The notes: generated by a model not told the origin, from the letters alone. DNA of 64,000 nucleotides from Cladochytrium replicatum (GCA_025526935.1 JAHLKD010000043.1:310001-374000); one strand, 5' to 3'. Shown: positions 44,001 through 57,363, counted from the stretch's first letter. Made by a program: numbers and translations.

Positions 44001-46286
44001 TTGTTGGCAGACTGATTGGCGAAATTACAGCATCAACCGCTGTTTTGTCTTGCGATGCGAGAGTATCAAAGATGGTAAGATCCGTCCAAAGATTGACCAC
44101 GGTCATTTCGTTTCTGGTTAGCGTGCCAGTCTTATCCGTCGCGAGCAAGGTAATTGCACCGAGGGTCTCGACCCCGTGCAAGTCTTTCACAAGAACATTG
44201 TCGTCAGCCATTCGTCGACCTGCGATAGTAAGCAGCATTGTGACAGTAATTGGCAAGCCCTGTGGTATCCATGCAACGAGTATGCCGATACCAAAGTGAA
44301 GGGAGAGTGCGAAACTTCGACCTCGAATCATCAGCGAAATGAGGAAAAAGATCAGGGCGGTAATGGTTGCGAAAAGTGATAGATTCTTGCAAAATTTGGA
44401 TATTTCTCTTGATAGAGGTGATCTACGCTTGTTGATTTTCGAGTTGAGTTTCGTGACCCCACCAATTACTGTTCGGTCGCCAGTACGAATGACCACACCG
44501 TAACCTTCCCCTGCACTCCCTTGTTCTGTAAATATTCAAGAATGAATTGGTTTAAGCTCACCTGTTATGACCGTGGTTCCAGAAAACACCAGATTACATG
44601 CTGAGAGAGGTCCTTGATCCTGCTGGTGCATCCCAGTGTCAGTTCCACCCAGCAACCCAATGCCTGAGCTCATAGTGGAAATGTCCTGATCTTCTTTTCG
44701 GATAGCTATCGTACTCCATTTCGAAACTGGATCAGATTCTCCAGTTAAACTCGACATATCCACCCGAAGGTCAGACGAGTTGAATATGTAAAGATCGGCA
44801 GGAACTCTGTCTCCGTATCGGATGTACACAACATCCCCTGGCGCCAAGTCAACTGCAGGTACATCGATCAACATCTGGCCCCTCACGATTCGGCATTGGA
44901 GCGGAATTAATGACTACAAACGCATAGTTGAAGGCTCTGAAATTCCAACCAAAATTTCTACAGTGTAACCCACAGTAAACGACTTGAGTATGGCTGCAAT
45001 CTTCTGAAGCTCGTAGAACTCGATCGATGCATTCAGAAACGAAACAACCAGAAGAATCATTCCAATATAGCCCTGCGGACACAAATTTGATCGCTTTGAG
45101 TTCAGAAGTCCAATCAGTATACAAAATGTCTCAGTACATTTGCAAAGTTTTCGTCTTCGTTGAAGAAATAGACTGTGATGTGTCCAATACCAGCGGCAAT
45201 CAAAAGAATGTTGAACAAATTCACAAAACTCTCGAGCCACACGAAATACCACGGCTTCCTTTTCGGAGGCGAGAGCTCGTTCTTTCCAAATGGTTTACCA
45301 GGAGCTAGACCTCCAATTCGCGGCTCCGAGCTCAACGCTCCAACACACCCCTTCTTTAAAGGTTGGTCGGTCCCAAGAAGCCCGTGAGATCGTCGGTGAT
45401 CTGCTTCCTCAGAATCGATCCCTCTTGAAGACAGTGGTCGAACCGGGTCGGCATGGGTGCTATATGCCTTCATAATTGCATCCAGAGACAGTTTATGTTC
45501 GACCTATTGGAGCAACAGTTTCATCGTAATGGTGAACGGTTTCATCGTAATGGTGAATCAATACGTGAAGCTTACAATATCGATTTCGGGCTTTTGTTTC
45601 TCGCCTTGTTCTTGAGACAGATTGTTTGCACTTCCTTTCCAAATTGGCTCGGCCAGTTTGTCTTGAGATGATCGGATCGGGGAGAGTGGGATTGAGATAC
45701 TGCGCGGCATTTTTTGCCCAGCGTTGGATTGACTTGATGTTCCACCCACCATCGAACCGATTGCCAGTTTCGTCGGATCCACGCTGTACACAGGAGATTG
45801 GGTAGCTTTTGGCGAGGTCTGAGGAGCATTGTCGAGGTGGTCAACATCCTTATCACAAGAAGACGACCCGTCCTGGTCCTCATTCGATGTCAAAACAGGC
45901 GGAACTTCCGGAGAGCGTCGATCAGATCCAGGTTCAATGATTCCTTTCTCATCTTCACGCTTTTCTATTGCCATTTCCGGCAGCCTCCCATTTGCTTTGT
46001 GCAGAGAATGCGACAATGGAGCATGAAGTGACGGAGCATCTGCTGGAGAGGCTATACTTATTTCCAGATCCTCGCTTTTGCGATGAGGGGAGCTACTGTG
46101 AGCATGATTTGACAATTCGGAGTTTGACCGCTTGTGTTCATCTTGACGCGGAGAGTCTTCATGTTTTTCGCCTCTGCTCACACTCTTTTTTCTGGCCAAA
46201 CTTCCAGCATCCGCGCCAGTGTGTTGTGCTGTATTGTCCCTGCTACCCTGCCTGGATCGGAACTTGTCCACAATTGCTTTCTTCAT
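41100..46286 (-). CDS. Divergent type IIC (Na,K-ATPase-related) P-type cation ATPase
   Basis: From ATG 46286 there is a Ser/Lys-rich N-terminal extension of about 240 residues, then [11 protein letters not shown], actuator [11 protein letters not shown] (TGE loop), TM4 [29 protein letters not shown] (phosphorylated Asp), [52 protein letters not shown]5 [22 protein letters not shown]6 [18 protein letters not shown], about 130 residues of charged insertion, TM7-10 and a C-terminus [11 protein letters not shown]. The overall plan is type IIC, but ion-site positions differ from Na,K-ATPase: PEGL is PQGL, TSNIPE is LSHIIPE, DLGTD is DLGFE. It may belong to the fungal alkali-cation-uptake (ACU) type. 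About ten introns; the last exons near 41100-41330 are less certain. Confidence 0.85.
45519..45560 (+). repeat. 21-bp tandem duplication inside an intron
   Basis: gtttcatcgtaatggtgaa occurs twice in direct succession (from about 45519 and 45540) inside an intron of the P-type ATPase gene. It is probably slippage with no visible function. Confidence 0.75.
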
Positions 46287-46529
46287 GTGTTGTGACAGTT
46301 GGTACTAATATAATTCGCGCGAGCAAGCAGAGTATTCTCCAATCAGCTTCGACGAAATTAAGCGATGCTTGCTATTTTACCTGAGTGTGAAATCGTATGC
46401 AAACCTCATCTCGGGGGTTGCACCTCTTTGATGGACCTACTCATCCCATGAGCAGTTATGTTGGGTACTTCCGATACTTTGTCAAAATTGTCAGCGTAAA
46501 ATACGATGTTCTGTATTAAATAGAGAGCC

Positions 46530-49462
46530 TCAACAATCATAGCAAGCAAGCGCTGCAGCTGCTTTTGAATCCTCATTCTCATCCACACCAATCATCCATG
46601 TGATTTCCTCATTAAAGAGCTCCTGCTCCGTATCTTTGACACTGGTGCCCAGTGCTGCAGATTTCGCAACTTCAAAGTGTCCCTTAAAGGATTTCAACCC
46701 TTCAAGCTTGACAGTGGCATCCAAACATGCCCTCCTCATAGCCCCAGAAGTATCCTTAAGCTGCGTTGGAAGGTTAGCATTAGGGATAGTCAGGTGATGT
46801 TATAAAGACATACCCCTGCAATTATCCGTGTCTCGCCATTACACCTGTGGAAACACTCGAGCGCATTATCGTCGCTCAGAAATGCTGTTGCAAGAGTCGA
46901 TAGGATGGAGACCCCACTTAATCGAACTTCCAGGTCCGGATCATTCAAAATTGAATCGATTGCCGAACTTTTTTAGGACTTCTAATCAGCCATCGAAATC
47001 AAAACCGTTAGTTTCAGAATGCTTACCAGAATGGTGGTGTGTCGACGGTGATTCTCCGCCAGGCTGGAGAGATCCCTATCAGCGTGTGAAAAACCGAGGC
47101 GCTTGCGCGGCGAACCAGCGCTTCCGTGTCCTTGAGACCATCTTCTGAAACAAAATGCTCGACAAGTAAAGAGACAATGCCGCTTTGTTCGAGGTATCCG
47201 ACCAGATTTGCACTTCTGAGCATAAACTGCAGGGAAAACTCAGTCGAAAGGAATGCAAAGAGCAAACGATCCCGACTCACGCTAATTGCTTGCAGACTTG
47301 ATGCTCGAACTTGGGGATTCGTATCTGAGATTCGCTCAATGATGGATATCACAAGTCCGCTATCGAGCATCCATTCAAGATCAGAGTTTGTATCCAATAT
47401 TGAGCAAAGGAACTCGATGGTATGGTCGCGAATGTCCCAAGACTGGTCGTTCAGCCGAGCGCGAATGATGTCACCAATAGACAAATAGTTCAGAATTGCC
47501 CATTTGTTGATTACTGCATTGTAAAGTAGATTTAACGCAAGCTTGTATGTGTGAGGCCTGACGTATTCCTGATCATTTGTCTGATCGAGAATTCGCCAGG
47601 CGTGTTCCATGATGAGCTTTTAAGTTCGAAATTTTAGCAACCCGATATTGAATTACCTCGCTGTGCGAAGCTGACCTTTTGCGCCTCTGGCATCTCCGAG
47701 ATATTAGGTGAGGACACAAAGTCCACCATGCATGATGTTATTGATTTGAGCAGGGTGGTTTCAGAGAGCCACTTCGAATTGCTGGTCATCCGAACTAATA
47801 TAGCGCACCAATTTCCCAGACTCTGGGTGTACGATATAGGCACCGCGACAATTTTTTGAATGATGTCCAAAACTCCGTGCACCAAGGACCGTCTGAGCCC
47901 CGGTTGGCGCGCCGGATTCGCTGAGAATATTTCGGCTTCGAACTTGGAACAAAGTATGACTACTTGGCACGAGTTGAACAACACATAGCCATACCATGTG
48001 TACGATATGTTGAAGGTACCCGGGCAACACCTCGCTTTCAAAGTTGAATCCGGAAGATGGGCGCTCTTCAGCAATAGACAGAAGACAATCAGAGAGCAGA
48101 GCAATCCAGTGACTGTGAGGATTGTATTTCAGACTGGTTCTTGCAGCTTGCTGCGAGAATATGCCCAGAAATCCAACCACGCTTAAGCTGTACGAAATGC
48201 CTGTGGAAGGCTGTGGGTTGTCGGACTGTGGGTTCCCTAACACGTTCCCCAGTATCAATTCGAACGCTTGTAAAAGGTAGCGGTGAGCATAACTTTGCGA
48301 AATCCGCTCAATGTTGCCTAGGTACTTCTCTCGCATATTTCGAATTGGCTAATGTTCCCGCATGGGTATAAGAAAAGGATAGATGGATCCACAACGCACG
48401 ACTGGGCTGTACTAAGAACGTCGATACAACGATTACGAACCACGCGGTCCACGTCCCCGAGCAACGGTACCGCAATTTGAAACTTGATACAAAATCAGCT
48501 GATTGCAATTGTTCGTAGAGCGGGTCACATTACCAATTTGTTATCGATAAGGAACTGAATCGAAAGCTGATCTTTTGAGGAAACAAGCACCCACATAAAC
48601 TCGAGCACTGCGAGTTTGTCCTCCGTTGAAGCATCGCTGTGCGATAGGGATAACTGAAGCCGCCTTACGAGACTCCCATTGAAGAGAAGATTGTTGTAAA
48701 GATCGCAATAAGCCGTGTGCTCTGTAGATTTGTCGCTGTGATTTGAAATGATGAACTGAAGGACAGAGCAAGTTGCTGAGACTACCTAATCCACTCTATT
48801 TGAATAACATTAGTTGAATTGAATACAGAATAGACTTACGTAGACTGACGGGTCTGAGAACCCAGCAAGAACTAATTCACACTGTTGATCAACTTGCGAA
48901 AGCCTAAACGAGGCGATCAGATGAGGTCGTGCGCAAAAAAGAATAATAATCCGAGCTTCACGTTACCATTGCGCACATGGGGGTGACTCAAGCCAACATC
49001 TGAGGGCTTTCATGCATGCGAACCGAATTGTCGCAGAGACGGACGGCTGTTGGGCAAGTTCAACCCATGAGCTCAGGATTTCAGGATTCTCAGAAAATAT
49101 CTGGCGAAAAACCGTGTCGTTTCCCTTGTGTACGTTGGTCTGTACGACGATTCCTGCAAGAGAATCAGTGGTGCAATAGGGGTTGTTGAAATTCTTTCGC
49201 GAACCTAGAAAACGAAGCGCTATGGAGCAGACGAAGTCGTCCTCGGATTCCAGGCATTTCTAAATAGTGTCCGTCAACTCGCAGGCATAGCACAGTTCAG
49301 AGCGACCATTACAGCTGCGGCATAAATGATATCGGTGTAATTCTGGTCATTCGTGAGACAGTTGAGAGCACTTTCCAACGCATCGAGGATCTTTTCCGCC
49401 CGCGACGGATCCACGATCGAGGCATTTGGATTAGCGAGAATCTTGAGGATCTTGAGGATCAT
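46530..49462 (-). CDS. HEAT/armadillo-repeat protein, possibly BRAT1-like
   Basis: ATG 49462 gives MILKILKILANPNASIVDP followed by an all-helical protein in about a dozen exons. The best-preserved part (47023-47610) reads ARLNDQSWDIRDHTIEFL, LVISIIERISDTNPQVRASSLQAISV and SLLVEHFVSEDGLKD, which is HEAT-repeat sequence with the WDxRD..iEFL signature I associate with BRAT1 (BRCA1-associated ATM activator) proteins. The end is LFNEEITWMIGVDENE...ACYDC, stop at 46530. If BRAT1-like, it would act with Integrator or DNA-damage signalling kinases; this is inference from one block. Exon joins were not all resolved. It is head to head with IFT88. Confidence 0.55.
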
Positions 49463-49582
49463 ATTTTATAATACCGATATGGCTTGGTTGGGTGTCTGAC
49501 GGCCCTGGGAACTGGGGACTGGACGCGCGTTGTGACGTTGAACATCTTAAACACGAAGAATGTTTGCGTGGGTTGCGATGAT
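49463..49582. promoter_or_regulatory. Bidirectional promoter, 120 bp between divergent start codons
   Basis: The minus-strand HEAT gene starts at 49462 and the plus-strand IFT88 gene at 49583, leaving about 120 bp that must hold both promoters and 5' UTRs. No specific element was identified. Confidence 0.5.
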
Positions 49583-52500
49583 ATGAGCTGGAGAACGGTA
49601 TCATATGTAACGGTATCATACTGTAGATCTCAAATAACGAAAGCGTCTGGTCACCCTGCATCCGATGACGAGGATCTCTATTCGTTCGACAAGAAGGTTG
49701 GCCACAATTTGCAGTTCGATCTTCTTTGTTTTAACCAATTCACAGGGTAGTGGTGGTGATACCGGCGGATATCGCACTGCTGCCGGTCGTGGAATCGCTG
49801 GTGCTGTGAATTTCGGTGGAATGCCCCTTAGAACTGCCGCTGGCGCAAGACCCATAGCTACCGGCATTGGCGGAGGTGATTCTGGAGTAGGTCCCCGTCC
49901 AATGACCTCTGTACGCGGTGCTGGATTTTCAAGTCGAGGTCGGGCAGGTGTCACGTCAGGAAACACGTTTGATCCTTTCAACCAAGCTGGTACTTGATAG
50001 TTTCTCGACAGGTTCTGTACAGATTGTCTTAAACTAGTTCAAAATAGCCAGGTCAACCACTAGCGCTCAGGATCGCACACTAGAATCTCAGCCCGAAGAG
50101 CAGATCAAGCTGCTCGAAAGAAAAGTATCAGCGCTGATCGAGGAGTCTGCTATTCTTGCTGCAGATCCATCTACTCTCCACTTGGCACTTGAAAAGGCAA
50201 AGGAAGCGGGGAAAAAAGAGCGGCAGTTATCAAAGCACCGGGAGCAAGCTCAGCTCGGCGATCAAGTCAATCTTGACCTCACGTACTGTGTGCTTTTCAA
50301 CCTCGCAAATCAGTATCATGCAAATAAAATGTACCAAGAAGCTCTCAATTCTTACGCTGTAATCGTGAAGAACAAGCTATTCAACCAAAGTGGAAGGCTA
50401 CGAGTGAACATGGGCAATATCTATTTTGAACAGAAGAAGTATAGCCAGGCTGTAAAGATGTATCGAATGGCTCTGGACCAGATTCCCAACACAAACAAAG
50501 AGATCAGGTAAATGAGAATATCCCATATTTACGTCAACTTAATACGAGATTTTCGGCTGAACTCAAGATTGAAGATCATGAGAAACATTGGCAACACATT
50601 TGTGCGGATGGGTCAATTTCAGGACGCTATCACTTCATTTGAGGCAATAATGGAGAATCAAGCAGACTTCCACACTGGTAAATGGAATCAGTAAAGGGAC
50701 GGAGTCGACTTTTTGACTATTTGCATTCTCCCAGGGTTCAATCTCCTTCTTTGCTATTTCGCCCTTGGAGACCGGGAGAGGATGAAAAATGGATTTCAGA
50801 AATTGGTCTCAATTCGCCCACCTGCAGTTGAACAATTTGAAGATGCCCTCACGAGTAACGTCACACATCGGATGGCCGCAGCGTCAGCAAAAGCAACACT
50901 CAGCAGCGCAGGTGCTATTCGTCCTTCAGATGAAACTATTGAAGATCACGAGGTATTCAATGAGGATAACCTCAGGGCTATTGCACGTGAACGGTAAGCA
51001 TAAAACATGAACCGCCTTTGGAAGTCTTCTTGCCCTGAATGCTTGCATTAACAGGAAAAAGTCGTCTGAACGCTACATCTTGCTAGCCGCCAAGCTCATC
51101 GCCCCTAACATTGGAACCTCGTTTTCGAATGGATATGACTGGATTGTTGAGACAATCAAGGCATCACCGCATGCAGACATTGCCAGCGAGCTCGAAATTG
51201 CAAAGGCAATCCAGTTTCTCAAGACCCGAGATTTTGCAAAAGCAATCGAGACTCTCAAAGCATTCGAAAAAAAGGATGAGAAACTTATTGGAACAGCTGC
51301 TACAAATCTTGCTTTCCTGTATTTCCTTGAAGGGGAGTACAAACAAGCGGAAAAGTATGCAGAGGTGGCTATCACGCACGATCGTTACAATGCGAAAGCG
51401 CAGACAAATCGCGGAAACTGCCTTTTTGTGAAAGGCAAGTTTGTTTTCTCGATCAGACTTGGGAGTTTCACTAACAATTATTCAGCTCAATATGATAAGG
51501 CGAGAGAGCATTACCTAGAGGCTGTAGGGGTGGACGCACTTTGTACAGAAGCAATGTACAACCTTGGTGGGTTTATCAATTGATCTAACGAGTATATTTC
51601 AACTGAGTCGGCATTCATTCACCATGCAAAGGCCTTGTTAATAAACGCCTCTGCAAGTATGTTGACGCTTTGCAGTGGTTTGATAAGCTCCACAGTATAC
51701 TCCGAAACAGCTCCGAAGTCATTTATCAGATAGCTGACATGTACTACCAACCGGAAGATGATTTCTAATGGAATTCAAATTGATCACAACATCTCTTTTA
51801 CCAGATACGAACAAATGGGAAATTCGTCTCAAGCTCTTGAATGGTTCAATATTCTTTTGTCAGTAGTTCCCACAGATCCGGGCGTTCTCGCAAAACTTGG
51901 GGATATGTGTGCACGAGATGGAGATCGCTCACAAGCATTCCAGTACTATTCAGAGGTGAGTTAGTCTTTACCCCCGTCGTGGGAATGGTTAACCACAAAG
52001 CCATTTTTCTCAGTCCTACCGATACTTCCCCTCAAATATGTACGTCATCTCATGGCTTGGAGCCTACTACGTCGACTGTGAAGTGTACGAGCAGGCAGTG
52101 CAGTTCTTTGAGAGAGCGAGCATGATCGATCCTACGACAGTGCGGTGGCAACTCATGATCGCCAGCTGCCACCAGCGAAGTGGGAACTATCAGCTCGCCT
52201 TTGATACCTACAAGAACAATCACGACCGCTTCCCCGATAACGTGGAATGTAAGAAAATTTCAAAAGTTTCTGCTTTGTTAGAGAGATTTAGTGGTTTCTC
52301 AGGTCTTCGTTTTCTTGTGCGGATCTGCACTGATCTTGGCATGAAAGAGGTGCACGAATATATTGCCAAACTCTCGCGGGCTGAGAAGGCAAAAGAATCT
52401 AAGGGCGGCGAAGATTTAGTAAATGGAGAATGGAATGCCGCTCGTAAAGAAGGCTCCACAGAAGAACTTACTCGCGAAGAGCAAGAGAAGGAGACTGTGC

Positions 52501-52722
52501 GCTCTTCCGTTATGTTTGGTGAGCTAGGTACCCGATGTCTAATTTTGGAACTCACGCTCAATTCGTTAAGGTGTTGACCCAAACATTAAGCGAGCTAAAG
52601 GGCAGCAGGTAAAGTGAGGTTGCAGGCAGAGAGTGGTTTGTTGAGAATCTTTCTTTAAGAAACGAATTGTGCTTGAGGAGGACGACACTCCAGAAGATCT
52701 GACAAATCTCCTTCCCGACTAG
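49583..52722 (+). CDS. IFT88: Intraflagellar transport protein 88 (TPR, IFT-B core)
   Basis: The first exon (49583-49696, ending SDDEDLYSFDKK) joins 49746 onward in phase. The N-terminal disordered part has ARPIATGIGG and RPMTSVRGAGF, as in IFT88. Then come ALEKAKEAGKKERQL, NLDLTYCVLFNLANQYH, VNMGNIYFEQKKYSQAVKMY, NIGNTFVRMGQFQDAITSFE, RYILLAAKLIAPNIGTSF, GDRSQAFQYYSE-SYRYFP, ISWLGAYYVDCEVYEQAVQFF and WQLMIASCHQRSGNYQLAF. These are TPR units in the same order as the animal protein. It ends KRIVLEEDDTPEDLTNLLPD. IFT88 is part of the IFT-B train that builds cilia and flagella, so the organism has flagellated cells. The start is the first ATG in frame with the acidic DEDLYSF motif; an upstream non-coding exon is possible. 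Confidence 0.95.
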
Positions 52723-52851
52723 TAATTTGAATCGCCTTTTCGACGTACTCTCAACACGGAGCTTGTTTAATATAGAAATAATATGCTTTGTTTTATGTGT
52801 GAATAATTTGGCAATTGACGCAATAGGTCCAAAACAAAAAGTAATTACGTT

Positions 52852-55800
52852 TCACAAAACCAGATCTTTGATTGCTTTAAGAGCATCAAGATATACACCA
52901 TTGCTTCCACAAAAACTCAGGGTCTTTGCTATCCACGACAGTACTGTATCAGCTTCCTTCACCAACTCCGACCTGCTCGTCTCGACTCTCACAGACGCTT
53001 CTTCGTTCGGCCCTTCAATATCTTCACCGGCAGCTCCACTTGCGGCGCCAATAAGTGCCGCCTCCGACTCCCCAAGCTCCTCCCATAAACCCCATGCCAC
53101 AATTGCCATAGCGACTGCTCGCCACACAATCACCACAGCATGCGCATTCATCGACATGGCCTGATCAACCGTGACAGCCCCCCTGCCGTTGCTCCCAAGA
53201 CGAAACTGGTTTAAATGCGACATAGATTGAACTGATGATGAGCTCGTTGCCCAACTGTCGGTGATCTGAGGTTGGTACCGTTCGAGTGAACACATGATGC
53301 CGTTTACACGACGCAACAAGGTCCGGCCTTGCATCCAGCACAGCTGACCGCCGAACCTGGACCTTACCCAGCGGACAAGCATGCCGTATGCAGCACGATC
53401 ACGCAACGCGTTGCAAACTCCACGAATGGGTCGACCTTCGTCACAGGAATCTGTCCTGGCGCGTACCAAACACTCGAGCATGTTTGAGGGAGAGTGAGAT
53501 ATGACCAGAATAGATGGAATCGATATGAATGGGTACACTCGCAGGTGTGTGTGCCAATCAGGAGTGTCCCAGAAGAAAGCAGGATCATGCCTCCGGTGCA
53601 CAGCGGTCGTTCCGCTAGCATAGTACCGATCAACTCCAGCGCGGACTGACTCGTTTGTCTCAGTGCCTTGTCCGTTAGACGGCCTCCACTCCATCTGATC
53701 GTGATGTTTTCCCCCAACAACGAGTCCACCTGCTAAACTCTCATTGTCGTAGTAAAGCGACTCGTTGTACGCAAACACCGTCTCGATAGCCCTCGTTAAC
53801 TTCCGAAGCCGAGCAAGTCGGAGTGCTCCTTTCTTCCGCTCCCGCATTCGCATAACCTGCTCTCTTTGCTCTGGATTTGCACTCATGCCCAAGTTGTCCG
53901 TCTCATATTCTCCGGTATCATCGTCGAAATCGCTCATTTCAATATCATTCGTAAAATCCCCTGGATTGCCTTCCTCCATAGCACGATCCCATGCAGCCTG
54001 CTCGTCCGCGCCTTCGACTGTCCACCATTCCCCATCTCGGAGAGCACTTTCGCGCGCTAGCGTTGCTGCCACAGCGTTAGTATGCAGAGTTATCGTAGCG
54101 CACGGAGCCCATTGCCTGAGCCGTTCGCAGGTCTGCTTCGACTTCTCGTCCTTTACGCACATTCTGTATATTCTCGCACGAAGTGCTTTCCACTTCGACC
54201 TCCCAACTGTCGTGGTATCGTAGAAGACTTGCGAGGCGAGCGGTGCGATCAGCTTTGAGTCATAGTCTGGAACTGTGTCGAAAAGGCGTAGTAGGGCACC
54301 AAAGCGCATGGGAAGATTGCGAGTTTCGTCGCGTAGTTGTGTGATTGGGAGACCCTTTCCTTGAGTTATGCCGATGGCGGGTTCGTCAAGTGGAAAGAAT
54401 GCTCGCTCAAACACAAAGAGTGACCACCTTCATGAAGGAAACGATGAGGTCACCCTGGGGTTGGCCGGAGATGTTTCTTACCACAAGGTTCTGCGCTCGT
54501 CCATTTCATCGAAGATCCGTTGCTCGTCTGCTGGGTTGTTTGCGTTGGTTTCTGGTGGTCGCAAATTCTGATGTAGGCCCAGTCTCATCCCATAATCCAC
54601 CACCATGCTCAACCATATCCGGCTCTGAGATTTCCAAATGATAGATGTGTCTTTGGTCGAGCCTCCAGATTCTCTTGGAGGCAGGCGAAACTGGTCAGCT
54701 TCGTGCGCGCGATTCCCAAAGAACCAAAGAGAAACGCAAATGCCAAGGACTGCCTTTATCACATGTCGGTCGATGGCGAAAAAGTCTGACCACATTGATG
54801 GTGTAACCGTGGCGAAAACAGCCGTCGAGATTCCTCGTACGACGGTACTGGGCCTGTACGGATCAATCATGCGGGACAAACTGCGACGGACTCGCTCGAG
54901 TAATGGGAACATTACGTTTCTGGGTGACGACAGACCTCTCTGCATACTCTCCAATTGGCTTGAACAAAAAGGAAATGCAGCTGCTTGAAGTGACCACTGT
55001 ATGATTGGAGGGCATCCACGGTGGTCGAAGCGCGTAGGGTCAAAAGACGGTATCCACGCTAAAAGAACGAGTAAGAAGGTTGCAGCCTCACCTCCTTGAA
55101 GGCTTACCTCCGAGAAGCTTCACTCCATTCTGAATAAGCAAATTTTGAACTGCCCAGTCCGGAAGTGGAGGGAGGTCGTCGTCAAATGCAATCTCCCTGT
55201 TAAAAGAAGTAGCAAACGGTTGGTGTTGGAAGCCCCAAAGCTGTCTCTGCTGTTCACTTCGCTGGTTTGGGCGCCATCCTACCCCTAAACCACCCCCATT
55301 TGGTTTAATCACTGGTTCATCTCTGCCATCAGTGTCAGATGGTCGCTGGGGGAGTGAACCGAGTGAAGATAGGGAGGGAAGACGGTGGGAAGATGGTGCA
55401 CCGGTGGGCTGTGCTTGTGGAGGAGGGGCGAGTGGACCATCCGCACTCCAACGAGGAGTGGTTTCGGACGATGATGACCCGCTGTGAGCATAGCGTGAGT
55501 CGTCGAAAGTTCGAGATTCGTCAGAGTTGGCCCACTGAACAGCAGGCGCCGCTGGCCATCGGGACGTCGTGGATTGTGGATGGTCTCGGCTCCTTTGCTC
55601 CGGCCAAAAGTTCCGTTGAGATGGTGGATGGCTGTAACTTTCGTATGGATAGCAGTAAGGATCTTGTTGATAATTCTGAGGGCGACTCGATGAGACTGGG
55701 AAGTCCCTGACTGGAACAAGAAGAGAGTTTGAAGGCATAGAAGAGTAACCCGCATAGCTTGAATGAACAAACTGAGTTGAAAGACGATCACTTCGATAAA

Positions 55801-56373
55801 CACGCTCTGGAGGCGGATATGATCCGTCTGGAAGCGCCGTCCCCGGCGCATAGTGATTTCCCCAGCCATCATATACTCTCGACACACGTTGAAAGCCTGT
55901 GCGAGCAAGATCATCTTCTCTACCATCATTCGACGTGGATGTGCTTGAACGGTTTCGCCCTTGCACCGCAGATGCAGCTGCAATAGTCTCAGCGCTTGCA
56001 GCCTTCGCTGCATCAGACTTCCGAGGACGACCCGGGCGACCAGGTGGTAAGTTGTACGTGCAGGGTCGACCCCGCTCCGTGCACGCTCCACATGGTTGAC
56101 TTCCACTAAAAACGCGCTGAGCACAACAATTTCGTACGATTTCCATTTCGAAACACACCTGCAACGGGTCTTCTTGGTGATGCACTGGTCGCAAGCTCGA
56201 GATATTTTAGGGAGGCGTGATGTTCCATTGGGTGTTCGGATCGGAATGCTTGCAGCCGACAAATTCTCCTCTGGTCCTGCTAAAGAGGAGCGCTGGTTGG
56301 TATCTTCGGCTTGCTCAACATCGGAAGCACTGGCGACGTCAGGACTTGGCGTAGTGTGTGGTAGTGTGTCCAT
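52852..56373 (-). CDS. Zn2Cys6 fungal transcription factor
   Basis: ATG 56373 starts MDTLPHTTPSPDV. The zinc cluster is split by an intron: ACDQCITKKTRC then SGSQPCGACTERGRPC, giving C-x2-C-x6-C-x5-C-x2-C-x6-C, an exact Zn2Cys6 spacing, followed by a basic linker PPGRPGRPRKSD. A long Ser/Pro/Tyr-rich middle leads to the fungal-specific regulatory region: LLIQNGVKLL, ESMQRGLSSPRNVMFPLL, FFAIDRHVIKAVLGICVSLWF, SRIWLSMVVDYGMRLGLHQ and DEMDERRTLW. A C-terminal 520 residues (52852-54414) include an acidic patch EMSDFDDDTGEYETD. It is a nuclear DNA-binding regulator; targets are unknown. Exon joins between 54414-54478 and near 55000 are inferred. Confidence 0.88.
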
Positions 56374-57195
56374 GGTGGAATGTTGCTGAGCAGCTCGATG
56401 ATGGATGTGGATAACAATTCGTGCAGCCGAGCAGTCAGCGACGCAACGAGCTCTGCAATCTGTTGCGAGAATCCCAAGTTTTGGTTGCGGAGGATATTCC
56501 ACGTCCAGTTCCGCGGATGATATGGACAAAACCCAAAGCCTTCCGAGCGGCCGGGTAAACTATTTTCAGAAACAAAAAGGATATTATGTGGTAGATTTGG
56601 GTTGTCGCGTTGGTGGGACAAGATTGAAGAACGTCACCAGCAAATTCACTGTGATGCCGGACAGCTGAAAAGATACACAGCATGATTGGCTGGAAGCACA
56701 AAACGTGGACAACTGCCACCATTCATATAACCATCATATTTTTTTATAATGGGGTCCTAAAATCTGGACTTCAAAACAAAGCACATTTTCTATTGCTCCA
56801 CCTCCGTTCGGTATTTGCACCGTAACTTCTCTAATCTGAACAGGAAGCTGCGGGTAATTCTGGGCAAAGCCATTGATATGTCTTGGAACTTCTTAAAGTT
56901 TCTTTCCTGTATGAAAGAACAGCAGAATGCAAATCGGATCGGCAAAAGAGAAATAGGTAAAAACTCTAATCTCACATGGTTTAACACAATCGATAATTGT
57001 AATAAGCATCAAAAAGAATGCAATACACAGCCAACTGAAACTGGCATCGTGCTGCAGCACGTCATGTCTCTTTTATCGTTATTCGTTCCTAGCAGTCGGA
57101 TAGACCAGAGGATTCAAAGGATTCCGGGAAACGAAAATCCGAAAATCTTAATCGAAGGCGCGGCTTTCGGCGTGATAAGCCTGCGCAGCCACGAA
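56374..57195. other. Regulator upstream region, no firm gene
   Basis: The first 250 bases upstream of the Zn2Cys6 start have open minus-strand frames that lack domains and may be 5' UTR. The rest shows nothing recognisable. Confidence 0.45.
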
Positions 57196-57363
57196 TCAAA
57201 GTTGGCTGGCAAATTTTGGACGAGAGGGCTGGCTCCGCTTCGAGGGAGTGTAAGTGAGCGATCCATAGGTGTGTAAAGCGTATAGCAGAACTGCTCCGAT
57301 TAGCATATCCAGCAGCCCTGCTTCTCCTATCGCTGTGTGTGACTTTGCTCCACGTTGATCCAT
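57196..57363 (-). CDS. Possible small single-span membrane protein (55 aa)
   Basis: ATG 57363 gives MDQRGAKSHTAIGEAGLLD and one hydrophobic segment MLIGAVLLYALHTYGSL, then a basic tail SKRSQPSRPK. No family recognised. It is short enough to be chance; support is only the start codon, the single clean span and a plausible positive tail. Confidence 0.25.
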   Translation of the reverse strand: MDQRGAKSHTAIGEAGLLDMLIGAVLLYALHTYGSLTYTPSKRSQPSRPKFASQL

